DNA of 46,505 nt from Lamprocystis purpurea DSM 4197. GTDB lineage: Bacteria; Pseudomonadota; Gammaproteobacteria; Chromatiales; Chromatiaceae. Positions within the stretch are counted from its first letter, which is position 1. Every line of letters starts with the position of its first letter. The stretch spans positions 191,954 through 238,458 of the forward strand of contig NZ_KB902363.1 of NCBI RefSeq assembly GCF_000379525.1, in the 5' to 3' direction. Below the pieces are notes generated by a model, which was not told the DNA's origin, made no database searches, and saw only the letters and a list, made by a program, of their open reading frames with translations. Positions 27,536 through 36,573 of the stretch are shown in pieces. The translations under genes were made by a program, and so were the position numbers.

Positions 27536-28143
27536 TCAGTCGGCGACAAGCGCATAGGGCCAGTCCCGCAGGCCGGTCGCTAAGCTGACCGCATGGAAAT
27601 TGCGCTGGCGTAGCAGCAGGGTGCCGACGGCACTGCGGCCGCCGCTCTTGCAGTAAACCAGATAGTGCTTCGCCGGATCGAGCTCGGCGAAGCGGTGCCG
27701 CAACGCCGGCAGGGGGATCAAGGACGGACGGCCGAGACCCGGGTCGCGACCGCGTCCGGCACGGCGCCGAGACCTCGGCCTAAGGTCTCCCAACTTGCCA
27801 GGTAGTCGAGTACCTCGGTCTCCACGCGCCCCAGGAGCGCACCCCCCACGGTCGAGAGGGTCATGGGCGCATCACCGGGAGCGAGCGTGATGCGCCTGGA
27901 CTCCGCGTCGCCCGGTCCATAGCGCACCGCGGTCGCGTCGTTACTCACGGCATCGAGATCCCCGTCGATGACATAAACGTACTCGCCGCCCCCGCTTCGC
28001 GACCGGATCGTCATCGATTCGCCGGGGCCCAAGTCGATGGGTCTCACGGCGTCCAATGCCTCTTGGAACCGGTGGTTCGAGAGGGCGGAGAACGGGTGGC
28101 AAGTCCGCAATCGCCCCAGTCTGCCGCGGGTGTCGGTGAGCAT
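27536..28143 (-). pseudogene. CNB-like/cupin-like plus rhodanese protein, frameshifted
   Basis: The first frame (28,143 to 27,718) encodes 141 residues with a beta-rich, cyclic-nucleotide-binding-like part (VRPIDLGPGESMTIRSRSGG, EYVYVIDGDLDAV). A second frame, offset by one base, continues with RHRFAELDPAKHYLVYCKSG, the C-terminal half of a rhodanese domain including its active-site Cys, and stops at 27,536. The join is near 27,720-27,790. One base appears missing and the N-terminal half of the rhodanese is absent, so both a deletion and a frameshift seem to have hit the gene. It follows the glutaminase-CNB gene on the same strand. Confidence in the CNB assignment is moderate. Confidence 0.55.
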
Positions 28144-28253
28144 GGTGTATTCGACTCCGTATCCAGTGACTGGCGTCGCGCTCGGTCACGGGTGTGTCTC
28201 TCCAGTACCGGCGGCCGCCCGGGGGTGCGGTGACTGCGGCAAGACGCGCCCGC

Positions 28254-30086
28254 TCAGCCCAACAGCCGCTGCACCCGCGCCTGTTCCGCCAGGCGTTCCG
28301 CAAGCTGTGAGGCGATGGTCGAGAGCAGCCGAATCTTGAGCCCCGCCTCGATCGCCGCAAAGGGAACGCGCCAGCAGGCGCCGCCGTCGCGCGCCACCAC
28401 ATCGGCCGAACGGGGTTGGCCGCTCGCCAGGGGTAATTCGCCGAAGTACATGCCAGGGGACAGGGTGGAGAGCCGCCGCGGCGGCTGCCCGGGGGCCGGC
28501 AACAGGACCTCGAAGCGGCCCTGGGCGATGAGGAACAGTGCATCGGCTGCTTCGCCGGTGCGAAACACCGGCGCCCCAGCGGCGAACTCCAGGCGCTGCG
28601 CGATGGCCGCAAGCCCGGCGCGCTCCTCGCCGGACAGCGTGACACAGAGGTCGTTGTCGGCAAGCGCGGTCTCTTGGGTCGGGTCGGTCGGGGGCGCAAG
28701 GGTCGCGATCAGTCGATCCTCCGCCCACTCCAGGGCGTGGTCGCTATCGCTGAATTGAAAGATCGCCAAATCCTGAGACTGCGGCCACGCCTGGGCCACC
28801 AACCGCATAAAGGCATACTTGTTGGCCGCCCCGGGGATCAGCACGGTGCGCCCCTGACCGGTGAGGTCGCGGGACAGGTCCGCCAGCATCCGGGCGGCGG
28901 CCTGATCGACGTTGACGACCCGCGCCAGGTCCAGGATCAACACCTCCACCCCCGCCAACTCGTCCAGCACCTCGTGGACCAGTGATTCGGTCGCCCCGAT
29001 GGTCAACTCGCCCTGGAGGTCGTAGACGCGCACGCGGTTGCCGTGTTGTGCCAGCAGGTCCCGCTCGGCCAGTCGGCGGCGGCGCTGGGAGCCGACCAGC
29101 GTGGCGTCATAGCGGGCGCGGATGATCGCGGCCGAGGTGGAGCGGCTGGTGTGGAAGAGGTGCAGATCGAAGTCCCGGGAGATCTCCTCGCACACCCGGA
29201 TGCCGCGACAACTGTTGCCGCGGGCATCGAGCAGCGGTGAAAACACGGCGATACCGACCTGACCGGGCAGGACGGCAACGATGCCGCCGCCCACGCCGCT
29301 CTTGGCCGGCATCCCGACGCTGTAGATCCATCCGCCCGAGTAGTCATACATGCCGCAGGAGGACATGACCGACAACACCCGCGCGACCTGGGCCTCCGGC
29401 AACGCGCGCACCCCGGTGACCGGGTTGACCCCGTTATTGGCCAGGCAGGCGCCCATCAGGGCCAGGTCGCGGCAGTTCACCAGCACCGAACATTGGCGGA
29501 AATACAGGTCGAGCCCTGGTTCCGGATCGGTCTCGATGACGTCGAAATTGCGCATCAGGTGGGCGAGTGCCCGATTGCGGTGCCCGGTGCGCGCCTCGGA
29601 GGCATAGACCCGCTCGTCGACCACCATGGGGTGACCGGTATAGCGCGCGAACATCTCGAGTATCCGTTGCTCGCGCTGCTCCGGGCTGTCCCCGGCGATC
29701 ATGCAGGTGGTGGCGATGGCACCGGCGTTGATCATGGGGTTCAGGGGGCGCCCGGTGCCGGGCTCCAGGCTGATCGAATTGAAGGCCTCGCCCGAAGGTT
29801 CGACTCCCACCTTGGCCAAGACCCGCTCGACCCCGAGATCGGCGAGTGCCAGCCCGTAGACGAAGGGTTTGGAGATCGATTGGATGGTGAAGGCCTGGCG
29901 GCTGTCGCCGACCTGATAGACATGACCATCCACCGTGGCGACGGCAATGCCGAACCACTCCGGGTCCGCGCTGGTCAGTTCCGGGATGTAGGAGGCGAGG
30001 TCACCTTCGCGCAGGTCCGCGACGCGCCCGTGCAGCGCCTCCAGGTATTTTTGAATCGGGGAGTCGACGAGCGCCTTGACCGCCAT
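28254..30086 (-). CDS. glsA: Glutaminase A fused to STAS and cyclic-nucleotide-binding domains
   Basis: 610 residues from the ATG at 30,086. Residues 1-310 are a serine-type glutaminase converting L-glutamine to glutamate and ammonia: FTIQSISKPFVYGLALADLG contains the catalytic Ser and Lys (SxxK), with LNPMINAGAIATTCMIAG and SGVGGGIVAVLPGQVGIAVF typical of GlsA. Residues about 345-470 are a STAS domain (VLILDLARVVNVDQAAARML). Residues about 500-605 are a CNB domain (ADALFLIAQGRFEVLLPAPG, then YFGELPLASGQPRSADVVAR, the phosphate-binding cassette). The fusion implies allosteric control of glutaminase by a cyclic nucleotide. The frame is open to 30,194 but begins outside the family. The upstream AGGTG is 14 nt away, so the start is slightly uncertain. 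Confidence 0.9.
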   Translation of the reverse strand: MAVKALVDSPIQKYLEALHGRVADLREGDLASYIPELTSADPEWFGIAVATVDGHVYQVGDSRQAFTIQSISKPFVYGLALADLGVERVLAKVGVEPSGEAFNSISLEPGTGRPLNPMINAGAIATTCMIAGDSPEQREQRILEMFARYTGHPMVVDERVYASEARTGHRNRALAHLMRNFDVIETDPEPGLDLYFRQCSVLVNCRDLALMGACLANNGVNPVTGVRALPEAQVARVLSVMSSCGMYDYSGGWIYSVGMPAKSGVGGGIVAVLPGQVGIAVFSPLLDARGNSCRGIRVCEEISRDFDLHLFHTSRSTSAAIIRARYDATLVGSQRRRRLAERDLLAQHGNRVRVYDLQGELTIGATESLVHEVLDELAGVEVLILDLARVVNVDQAAARMLADLSRDLTGQGRTVLIPGAANKYAFMRLVAQAWPQSQDLAIFQFSDSDHALEWAEDRLIATLAPPTDPTQETALADNDLCVTLSGEERAGLAAIAQRLEFAAGAPVFRTGEAADALFLIAQGRFEVLLPAPGQPPRRLSTLSPGMYFGELPLASGQPRSADVVARDGGACWRVPFAAIEAGLKIRLLSTIASQLAERLAEQARVQRLLG

Positions 30087-30688
30087 TGGCAGGGACACCT
30101 GAGTGGAACACGGGGGTAAAAAGCCCAAGCAAAGTCCGAGCCAGATAGGGACTTGGCCGGCCCGTGACTGGGCCGTGCTTGGGGCGCCCGGCACACAACG
30201 CTCTTCCTCGTGCCGCTGCGGCAGGCAAACCGGCCTTGATTGTCGTTTCGGCCGGCGTCCGGGCGTCGCGCGCTGGAGGTCTATGCTTTACCGTGAAAGT
30301 CGCGCAGCGACCCTGTGGGAGCGGCGTCCCGCCGCGATGGGGTCGGGCGTGTCACCGCTGCGTTCGAGCCGTCAAACCGAGGGCGATGCACCAAGGAGTG
30401 GCGCGGGGCACCGGGTACGGTCGGTTTCGGGGCAACCGCGCCAAGGCGACAGGGCAGGTCATGGCCGCCGGCCCGCCGGTGCCCGCAGGGATCAGCGCGA
30501 TTGGCGCAGGGCTGCGCCGTGCCCAGCGCGGTAGGCGATGTTCTTGGATGAGATCGGCCCCGGCAGACTCGACGATTGCTGGAGCTGGCGCGGTTTAGCC
30601 GTCATCGGGCTGGAATCCGTCCCGTCCGAGTCCTACTATCCCAATCAGTCTTCGGGAATCCCCTGGACAGAGTAAACAGGTTGTCTCC
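30087..30688. other. Intergenic region with dispersed repeats, no gene seen
   Basis: It contains a block at 30,230-30,290 related to 27,405-27,462, and at 30,301-30,342 a 42-nt copy of the repeat at 3341-3382. The rest (30,343-30,660) is GC-rich and open in several frames, but none looks like protein. The divergent promoters of the glutaminase and the HD phosphodiesterase should lie here. Confidence 0.5.
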
Positions 30689-31597
30689 ATGAATCAGCCC
30701 CAGGCCACCGGATCGCCGTTTCCCGACCTGTCCAGGGCACCCTTCGTCATCCTGTCCGAGGCCTCGCCGGAGATGGTCGCCAACGAGATCGTCGCTTGCC
30801 TCCAGGCCGTCGAGCAGTTGGAGCGGCGCACCTGCCGGGTGTTCGCGGCGGTGGCCGCCAACGTCGGGATGAGCCCGCGCGACCCGCTGGCCGTGGCCGG
30901 GACGCGCATCGCCGCCGATCTGGATGACGGGGTGACGGGTCAGGCCCGCAACGCCTACCACAACAGCCGGCACATCTGTGAAGTCTTGCTGTGCAGCCTG
31001 TTCCTCGCCAAGCACGCCGGGCTGGCGGGCGCGCAGCAGGCGCGGATCGCCGTCGCGGCCCTGGTGCATGACCTTCACCATGACGGCACCACCAACGCCG
31101 GCCAACCCTTTCGCCTGGAACGATTGGCGATGGACGCGGCCCGGCCCTGCCTGGCGGCGGCCGGGGTCGCGCAAGAAGAGATCACGCGCATCGCGGCCCT
31201 GGTGCTGGCCACCGAGGTCACCAGCGGGGGGCCTTATGCACGCTGCTGTTTCCGGCACTTTCACCAGGGCGGCCCGGCACCCGCGGTGCTGCCCGGTGCT
31301 GACCCCCTGGGGCTGCTCGCGACCGATCCGGACCTGGCGTTTCAGGCCGTCCTGCTGGCCGAGGCCGACCTGCTCCCGTCGATTGCCTTGACCTACGATC
31401 ACGCCATGCAATGCCAGGAGCGGCTATCGCGGGAGGATTGCCGCATCGCCGCCACACCCGCGCAGAAGCTGGCCTTTCTGGATCGACACCTGGCGGCGGG
31501 GCTCCTGGTTGCGCAGTTCTTTGAGCCCAATCTTGAGCAATTACGGTGCGTGATCCGGGCGTCTATGGAACAGTCGGCAGGCGGCTGTAGCACCTGA
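30689..31597 (+). CDS. HD-type cyclic nucleotide phosphodiesterase-like protein
   Basis: 302 residues. NAYHNSRHICEVLLCSLFLA followed by VAALVHDLHHDGTTNAGQPF reproduces the metal-binding pattern of class I (PDEase) phosphodiesterases, YHNxxHxxxV then HDxxHxGxxN. A third metal-side region is ALVLATEVTSGGP and a fourth is LLAEADLLPSIALTYDHAMQ. An N-terminal helical part of about 90 residues precedes the domain. It would hydrolyse a cyclic nucleotide or a related phosphoester; the substrate is not determined by sequence. The ATG at 30,689 is preceded by a modest AGG. It lies between a CNB-domain glutaminase and a toxin remnant. Confidence 0.8.
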   Translation: MNQPQATGSPFPDLSRAPFVILSEASPEMVANEIVACLQAVEQLERRTCRVFAAVAANVGMSPRDPLAVAGTRIAADLDDGVTGQARNAYHNSRHICEVLLCSLFLAKHAGLAGAQQARIAVAALVHDLHHDGTTNAGQPFRLERLAMDAARPCLAAAGVAQEEITRIAALVLATEVTSGGPYARCCFRHFHQGGPAPAVLPGADPLGLLATDPDLAFQAVLLAEADLLPSIALTYDHAMQCQERLSREDCRIAATPAQKLAFLDRHLAAGLLVAQFFEPNLEQLRCVIRASMEQSAGGCST

Positions 31598-31627
31598 TCG
31601 ACTCCCTAATCAGATTGCGTTTACCCG

Positions 31628-31948
31628 TCATCGCTTCGGTCTCCGTTGCGCCAGTTCGGCTTGAATCGCCTGCTTCAAGGCATGCTTCTCATCCTGACTG
31701 AGATCGGCCGCCTCGTCTTTGTCGTAGAGAGTGAAAAACCAGACTTGGTGATCGGCGGTGAGCAGGTAGAAAATGATCCGCAGCCCACCGCGCCGCGCGT
31801 CCTCCCAGCGCAGCTTGCGAAACTCGCCGGTGCCCGGAATGTTACTTTCCAAATCGGTTCGCTTGGTCGGCCTGCCACTGTTCAGTGCGGGTGATGGTCG
31901 CGCAACTCTCAGACGCTCTTCGTTTTCTTTGTGTCTTTGTGCGAGCAA
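31628..31948 (-). pseudogene. RelE/HigB-type toxin remnant
   Basis: 106 residues in the open frame. The part from IPGTGEFRKLRWEDARRGGL through IIFYLLTADHQVWFFTLYDK to LSQDEKHALKQAIQAEL is the C-terminal two thirds of a RelE-superfamily mRNA interferase. The first ~38 residues (HKENEERLRVARPSPALNSG) do not resemble the family N-terminus, so the 5' end is lost or replaced. No antitoxin gene is adjacent on either side. It is likely a non-functional relic, though the catalytic-side strands remain. Confidence 0.65.
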
Positions 31949-31973
31949 CTGCCGGATGAAAGCGACGGATGGG

Positions 31974-32549
31974 CTAAGGCAGAATCTCGACCGGCGTCCC
32001 CCTGGTCGTGAGTTCCCAAATCTCGTCGATTTCCATGTCGGAGACGGCGATGCACCCGAAGGTCCAATCGCCGGTGCGCCGCTCGCGCCGGTTGTTGGGC
32101 TGGCCGTGGATCATGATCAGGCCGCCGGGGTCGTTGCCCTGGCGTAGTGCGCGCAGGCGGTCTTCCTCGCGCGGGTACGAGATATGCAGGGCTTTGCGAT
32201 AGTTGCTCCCGTCGCTGCGTCGATCGATGTAGTAGCGCCCTTCCGGCGTGCGGCCGTCGCCTTGGCGCTGTTTGTGGCCGGTGGGCTGGTAGCCGAGCGC
32301 GATCTTGTAGCTGCGGATGGGTTCATTCCCGCGCATCAAATAGAGGCGGCGCTCCGCTTTCTTGACGAGGATTCGATCCGCCAGGCGCGGTTCGCCCGAA
32401 CGGTGCGATGGCGCCTGATGGGGCTGGGCTTTGGCCGCGTCTTGCGGGGCGGTCTTGGTCCAGGGGAAGGAGAAAGCCGAGGCGGTCAGGGGCGTGGCAA
32501 GCGCGCCGAGCAAGAGCAGTAGGCTGGGTAGATTTAACATAGAAAGCAT
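31974..32549 (-). CDS. L,D-transpeptidase (YkuD domain), secreted
   Basis: 191 residues with an N-terminal signal peptide (LPSLLLLLGALATPLTASA). The YkuD domain runs from about 60 to 190: ILVKKAERRLYLMRGNEPIR at its start, GGLIMIHGQPNNRRER with the His, and TGDWTFGCIAVSDMEIDEIW with the catalytic Cys. The HGx then SxGCI/A order is the family signature, here with Phe-Gly-Cys. It would form 3-3 cross-links in peptidoglycan or attach proteins to it. The gene follows the methyltransferase gene by 65 nt on the same strand. Confidence 0.9.
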   Translation of the reverse strand: MLSMLNLPSLLLLLGALATPLTASAFSFPWTKTAPQDAAKAQPHQAPSHRSGEPRLADRILVKKAERRLYLMRGNEPIRSYKIALGYQPTGHKQRQGDGRTPEGRYYIDRRSDGSNYRKALHISYPREEDRLRALRQGNDPGGLIMIHGQPNNRRERRTGDWTFGCIAVSDMEIDEIWELTTRGTPVEILP

Positions 32550-32614
32550 TAAGTTGAGAAGAGAAGTTAACCTTCCCTCTATTCTATCGAATCGTCCGCC
32601 GCGGTGTCACCCGG

Positions 32615-33859
32615 TCAGATGCGGAGGCCCCAGACAGCGTAGACCGGGTCCGCGGCGGCGAGCCGATCCGCATAGGGGTCGTCGGGCGGGCGCGGCAGGC
32701 CCCGCAGTGACCAGGTCTGGAGGTCGCGGTAGCGGCCGGAGTCGATGAAGTACTCGAGTACCAGGCCCGGCCGCTCGAATTCATGAAGTGCTTCCCAAAT
32801 CCGGATCGCCTTGGTCGGGAACCAGCGGTTGGAGAAGGTGATGACGAGACAGCCGCCGGGGCGCAGCACCCGTGCGGCTTCACGGAAGATCGCGCGTGGG
32901 TCGATCAGATACTCCACCGACACGGTGCAGACGATCGCGTCGAAGACCCCATCCGGAAACGGGAGCTCAGGTGCCGCGTTGAGATCCTGGACGACCCGGT
33001 CGGTCAAGCGCGGGTTCGCGTCCAGTTCCGCCTGATTCAGGCCGAGCCCGACCACCCGGTCCGCGGTCAAGGCGTCCGGCAGGTGTGAATGCCAGCTCGC
33101 CATCAGGTCCAGGATGCGGGCGCCCGGCGGGATGAGGCGGCCGTAGAGTGCGCTGATCTCGGCGATGGCGGCGCGGTCGAGGTGATCGACGAGGCGCGGG
33201 GCCTGGTAGAACATCGGATCCGGGCGCGCGTCCCGGCGCGTGAAGGGCTGGTCGGACCAGAAGTCCGTTGCCAGGGTGCGCCAGCGGGCCTGCATGCCCG
33301 GTCCGTTGGCGGTCACCAGGTCGGCCACGTCAGTGCAGCGGCCGCCGCGCTCCTCGCCGTGGGCCCAGATGGATTCGATGGTGACGGCGAGCTGGAGTTG
33401 TTGTTCGGCCAGCGGGTGATTGCAGTCCGCTTGCAGGCTGTCCGCGCGAACGTCGACCAGTCGCGGTGGGTGAGGCTTGCCCTGAACCGCGGTGGGCAGG
33501 CCATCGAACAGCGTCTTTGGATAGAAACGGCCGAGTCGCGGCTGCAGGTCCGTGGGTCCGCCGCCGGCGGCATTGAACTGGTGGCGATGCAGGCGGACAC
33601 AGGCTGCTTCGCGCCAGGGTTCGACCAGTTCACCGGGAGCGAACCGCTGCTCGATCCGGTGGCCGCGCGGCTGGCCCATCACCCGCGCATCCAGCCCCGG
33701 CGGGAACAGGTCCCGCCAGAGGTTGAGTTTGGTCGCGACCAGACTATCCTGGTGCCGTGCGCGCGGGCACTGCCAGGTCAGGTCGAAGCGCATCCGTGCC
33801 ATGGCCCGGCTGCTGGTCAGATCCAGTGATGCCGGGGTCTCGTCAGCCGCGTGTGACAT
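32615..33859 (-). CDS. FKBP/SlyD-like domain fused to a class I methyltransferase
   Basis: 414 residues. Residues about 70-170 resemble a SlyD-type FKBP prolyl isomerase: RFAPGELVEPWREAACVRLH, GRFYPKTLFDGLP and DCNHPLAEQQLQLAVTIESI, the last matching the NHPLAGxxLxFxV motif. Residues from about 220 are a type 11 methyltransferase: ARILDLMASWHSHLPDALTA (SAM-binding loop, diverged), VVGLGLNQAELDANPRLTDR and LPFPDGVFDAIVCTVSVEYL. The combination is unusual. The substrate is unknown. The gene follows mltD by 36 nt and precedes the L,D-transpeptidase, so it may be part of a cell-envelope cluster. The FKBP call is moderately sure, the methyltransferase call strong. Confidence 0.8.
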   Translation of the reverse strand: MSHAADETPASLDLTSSRAMARMRFDLTWQCPRARHQDSLVATKLNLWRDLFPPGLDARVMGQPRGHRIEQRFAPGELVEPWREAACVRLHRHQFNAAGGGPTDLQPRLGRFYPKTLFDGLPTAVQGKPHPPRLVDVRADSLQADCNHPLAEQQLQLAVTIESIWAHGEERGGRCTDVADLVTANGPGMQARWRTLATDFWSDQPFTRRDARPDPMFYQAPRLVDHLDRAAIAEISALYGRLIPPGARILDLMASWHSHLPDALTADRVVGLGLNQAELDANPRLTDRVVQDLNAAPELPFPDGVFDAIVCTVSVEYLIDPRAIFREAARVLRPGGCLVITFSNRWFPTKAIRIWEALHEFERPGLVLEYFIDSGRYRDLQTWSLRGLPRPPDDPYADRLAAADPVYAVWGLRI

Positions 33860-33895
33860 GCGGACGCGCCGGGTGTGTGGTGGTTGTAGTCGCGA

Positions 33896-35347
33896 TCAGG
33901 ATGCAAACTCGGACGCGCGCTTATAGATACGAATCACCGCGCCGTTGCGGGGTTCCGCGTTGCCCGCGACCGGATTCCAGCGCACCAGTTCGTCGACGGT
34001 GACACCATAACGACGGGCAATCGCGTCCAGCGATTCGCCCTTGCGCACCCGATGGGTGACCAGGGTGCCGCTGCTCGGGACGGCGCTGTCGGCGCTGCCG
34101 GGAACACGCAGGCTTTGCCCCGGCAGCAGGGGCTCGCGCGGCGCCATGGCGTTCAGTTCGGCCAGTTCGGTGAGGTCGACCCCACGGGCGCGCGCGACCG
34201 CGGCCAGGGTCTCGCCCGCTTTGACGACATAGACCTTTGACTCAACTGGAGCAGGGCGCGCACGCGGGATCGCCGCGGCGAGCGCCGGTGCGTAAGAACC
34301 TCCGGAGAGGGCCGTGGCGGCCATGACCCGTGCCTGGGGCAGGACGGCCGTCACGCGCTGACCGGTGCCGGCCGGAACGATGACCTGTCCCGGTCCTTCG
34401 GGCGAGGTTTGGCCGCGCTTGACGCCGGCGTTGAGTCTCTGGATTTCCGCGAGTCCGACGCCGCTGGCCTGGGCCACGCGCACCAGGTCCATGGGGCGCT
34501 CGGTACGGACGACTTCGAGTTGAGGTGCGCTGGGTACCGGCGGCAGGCGCAGGCCGTACTTCGCGGGTTCCGCGACCAGCCGCGCGGCGGCCAGAATCTG
34601 CGGCACGTAATTCTCGGTCTCGCCCGGCAGGTTCAGTGACCAGAAGTCGGTCGGCTTGCCGCGCGCCCGGTTGGCCGCCTGCGCGGACTCCACCCGCCCC
34701 GGACCGCAGTTGTAAGCGGCCATGGCCAGTTCCCAATTGCCGCCCAAGCGGCGCTGGAGTTGTTGCAGATAGTCCATGGCCGCCCGCGTCGAGGCCAGGA
34801 TGTCGCGTCGCTCATCGCGCCAGGCGTCTTGCCGCAGACCCATCTCACGGCCGGTATAGGGCATGAACTGCCACATGCCGGCCGCGGCCACCGGTGAGGT
34901 GGCGGCCGGGTTGTAGCGGCTCTCGACATGGGGTAACAAGGCCAATTCGGCGGGCAGTCCGCGCCGCTGGATTTCGCCGATGACGACATGCAGATAGGGC
35001 TTGGCGCGTTCCGAGAGCTTGGCGAGATACTGCGGGTCGCGGCGGAAGCTGTCGACCTTGGCGTCGATACGGGCATTGGCATGGAGATCGAGCTTCATGC
35101 CGGAACGGACGTTGGTCCAGAGGTCGCCATAGCTTCCCTGCGGCACGGCGTCACGTCGTGCGAAGCGTTTTGCCTCCCCCGCGGGACGGACATAACCGTA
35201 CTCACGGGCCGACACCATGTCGCCGTAGCCGTCGTCGGTGGCCGTGATCCGATCTTGGTTGCCGGCGCAGCCGCTGATGGCGGAAATGGCGACAAATAGG
35301 GCAGACGGCACGCCAAAGCGGCGTACCAATGGTTTGGAAAAGCGCAT
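33896..35347 (-). CDS. mltD: Membrane-bound lytic murein transglycosylase D
   Basis: 483 residues with a lipoprotein signal (FVAISAISGCAGN, lipobox Cys27). The SLT domain has LPAELALLPHVESRYNPAAT with the catalytic Glu, then GMWQFMPYTGREMGL and NWELAMAAYNCGPGRV. Two clear LysM domains lie at the C-terminus (VYVVKAGETLAAVARARGVD and VTHRVRKGESLDAIARRYGV); a degenerate third is before them. It cleaves peptidoglycan glycan strands to anhydro-muropeptides at the outer membrane. In many gammaproteobacteria it stands next to gloB, yafS, rnhA and dnaQ; gloB is missing here. Confidence 0.93.
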   Translation of the reverse strand: MRFSKPLVRRFGVPSALFVAISAISGCAGNQDRITATDDGYGDMVSAREYGYVRPAGEAKRFARRDAVPQGSYGDLWTNVRSGMKLDLHANARIDAKVDSFRRDPQYLAKLSERAKPYLHVVIGEIQRRGLPAELALLPHVESRYNPAATSPVAAAGMWQFMPYTGREMGLRQDAWRDERRDILASTRAAMDYLQQLQRRLGGNWELAMAAYNCGPGRVESAQAANRARGKPTDFWSLNLPGETENYVPQILAAARLVAEPAKYGLRLPPVPSAPQLEVVRTERPMDLVRVAQASGVGLAEIQRLNAGVKRGQTSPEGPGQVIVPAGTGQRVTAVLPQARVMAATALSGGSYAPALAAAIPRARPAPVESKVYVVKAGETLAAVARARGVDLTELAELNAMAPREPLLPGQSLRVPGSADSAVPSSGTLVTHRVRKGESLDAIARRYGVTVDELVRWNPVAGNAEPRNGAVIRIYKRASEFAS

Positions 35348-35667
35348 AAAAACCCCCCGATCTAAGCGTAAGTGCTTGCTTTACATAGCTTCTTACGGGT
35401 AATCTTCCGTATGATACGCAAAGACGGCAGTCATTACCAGACGTATGGCACGGTCTTGCGGTACGGGGCAGCGGGGACAGCGCCGCAAATACTGGGTACC
35501 ATGAGGCGCTCGGGAGACGCTGATTGAACCTGTTTGGCTGATGTTGTCCTGGATCGGCCAGGATCGGCGCGTGCCCGGATTCACGATGGCGGTGCGTCGC
35601 GGTGCGGTGCTTCGCTGCACCGCGGGGGCGTCGCGCGCGGCGGCGGTTCCTCTTGAGAGGCATTCAC
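35348..35667. other. Divergent intergenic region between mltD and the yafS-like gene
   Basis: No gene is visible in 320 bases. The region directly upstream of mltD is AT-richer (TACATAGCTTCTTACGGG) and is a plausible promoter, but I cannot place a confident -35/-10 pair. Confidence 0.4.
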
Positions 35668-36426
35668 ATGACCGCTTGCAAAGGCCCGGGCTATCCGTTG
35701 GCAAGTTTCGAAAACTGGTACCGGACGCCGCTGGGCAAGGCCGTCGCGGCCCAGGAGGCGGCTTGCCTGGAAGCGTTGTTACTCGATACCTTCGGGTATT
35801 ATCTGGTGCAGGTCGGGGTCGGCAGTTGCTTCCGGGAGGTCCTGGCCGCGACCCGCATCCGCCACCGTGTCTTGCTGCCCTGCCGCGCGCCGGCGGGGCC
35901 CCACGGACTCCAGGTCGTCGGCAACCCGGCGGCGTTGCCGCTTGCCGCCGACAGCATCGATGCGGCACTCCTGACGCATACCCTGGACTTCGTGTCGGAT
36001 CCCCGTCTGGTGCTGCGCGAGGTGGAGCGCGTGCTGATCCCCGAGGGGCGGGTGATCATTCTCGGGTTCAACGCCCTGAGCAGTTGGGGCCTGTTGCGGT
36101 TGCTCTATCGTTATCGGCGGCGCGTTCCCTGGTGCGGGCATTTCCTGACCCCGTACCGGGTCGAGGATTGGCTGTCGCTCTTGGGGTTCGACATTGAGGT
36201 TCGCAAGCAGATCATGTTCCGGCCGCCGATCCATGGTGCGCTGAGTCCGCGGCTGGCGGTCCTCGATACCCTGGGTCGCGCGCTCTGGCCGGCCTTGGGC
36301 GGTGTTTATGTCATTAAGGCGGTGAAGCGGGTCTCGACCCTGACGCCGTTGCGGCCCTCCTGGAGTGCGCGCCGTGCGCTGCTGCCGGCTGGGGCGATCG
36401 AGCCGAGTGCCCGCAACACCATGTGA
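35668..36426 (+). CDS. yafS: YafS-like SAM-dependent methyltransferase
   Basis: 252 residues from the ATG at 35,668, preceded by GAGAGG 7 nt away. ASFENWYRTPLGKAVAAQEA is the typical YafS start. ADSIDAALLTHTLDFVSDPR and VLIPEGRVIILGFNALSSWG are the methyltransferase post-II and post-III motifs. The SAM loop is diverged (LQVVGNPAALPLAADSIDAA). Function in E. coli is unclear. Position between mltD and rnhA matches the conserved gammaproteobacterial order. An upstream frame from 35,602 lacks similarity. Confidence 0.85.
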   Translation: MTACKGPGYPLASFENWYRTPLGKAVAAQEAACLEALLLDTFGYYLVQVGVGSCFREVLAATRIRHRVLLPCRAPAGPHGLQVVGNPAALPLAADSIDAALLTHTLDFVSDPRLVLREVERVLIPEGRVIILGFNALSSWGLLRLLYRYRRRVPWCGHFLTPYRVEDWLSLLGFDIEVRKQIMFRPPIHGALSPRLAVLDTLGRALWPALGGVYVIKAVKRVSTLTPLRPSWSARRALLPAGAIEPSARNTM

Positions 36427-36573
36427 TAGCCTGCGGACGTGATAACCGGACCTAGGGGCGGGTTTCAAACCGGCCCCGACACGAAGGTCTGTCTGGATAT
36501 CAGGTGCGAACGCTATCTGTTTCGCTGACCGCCGCGGCGGCGGCCTGGAGGGGAATGATGAAGGGGAGTGTCG

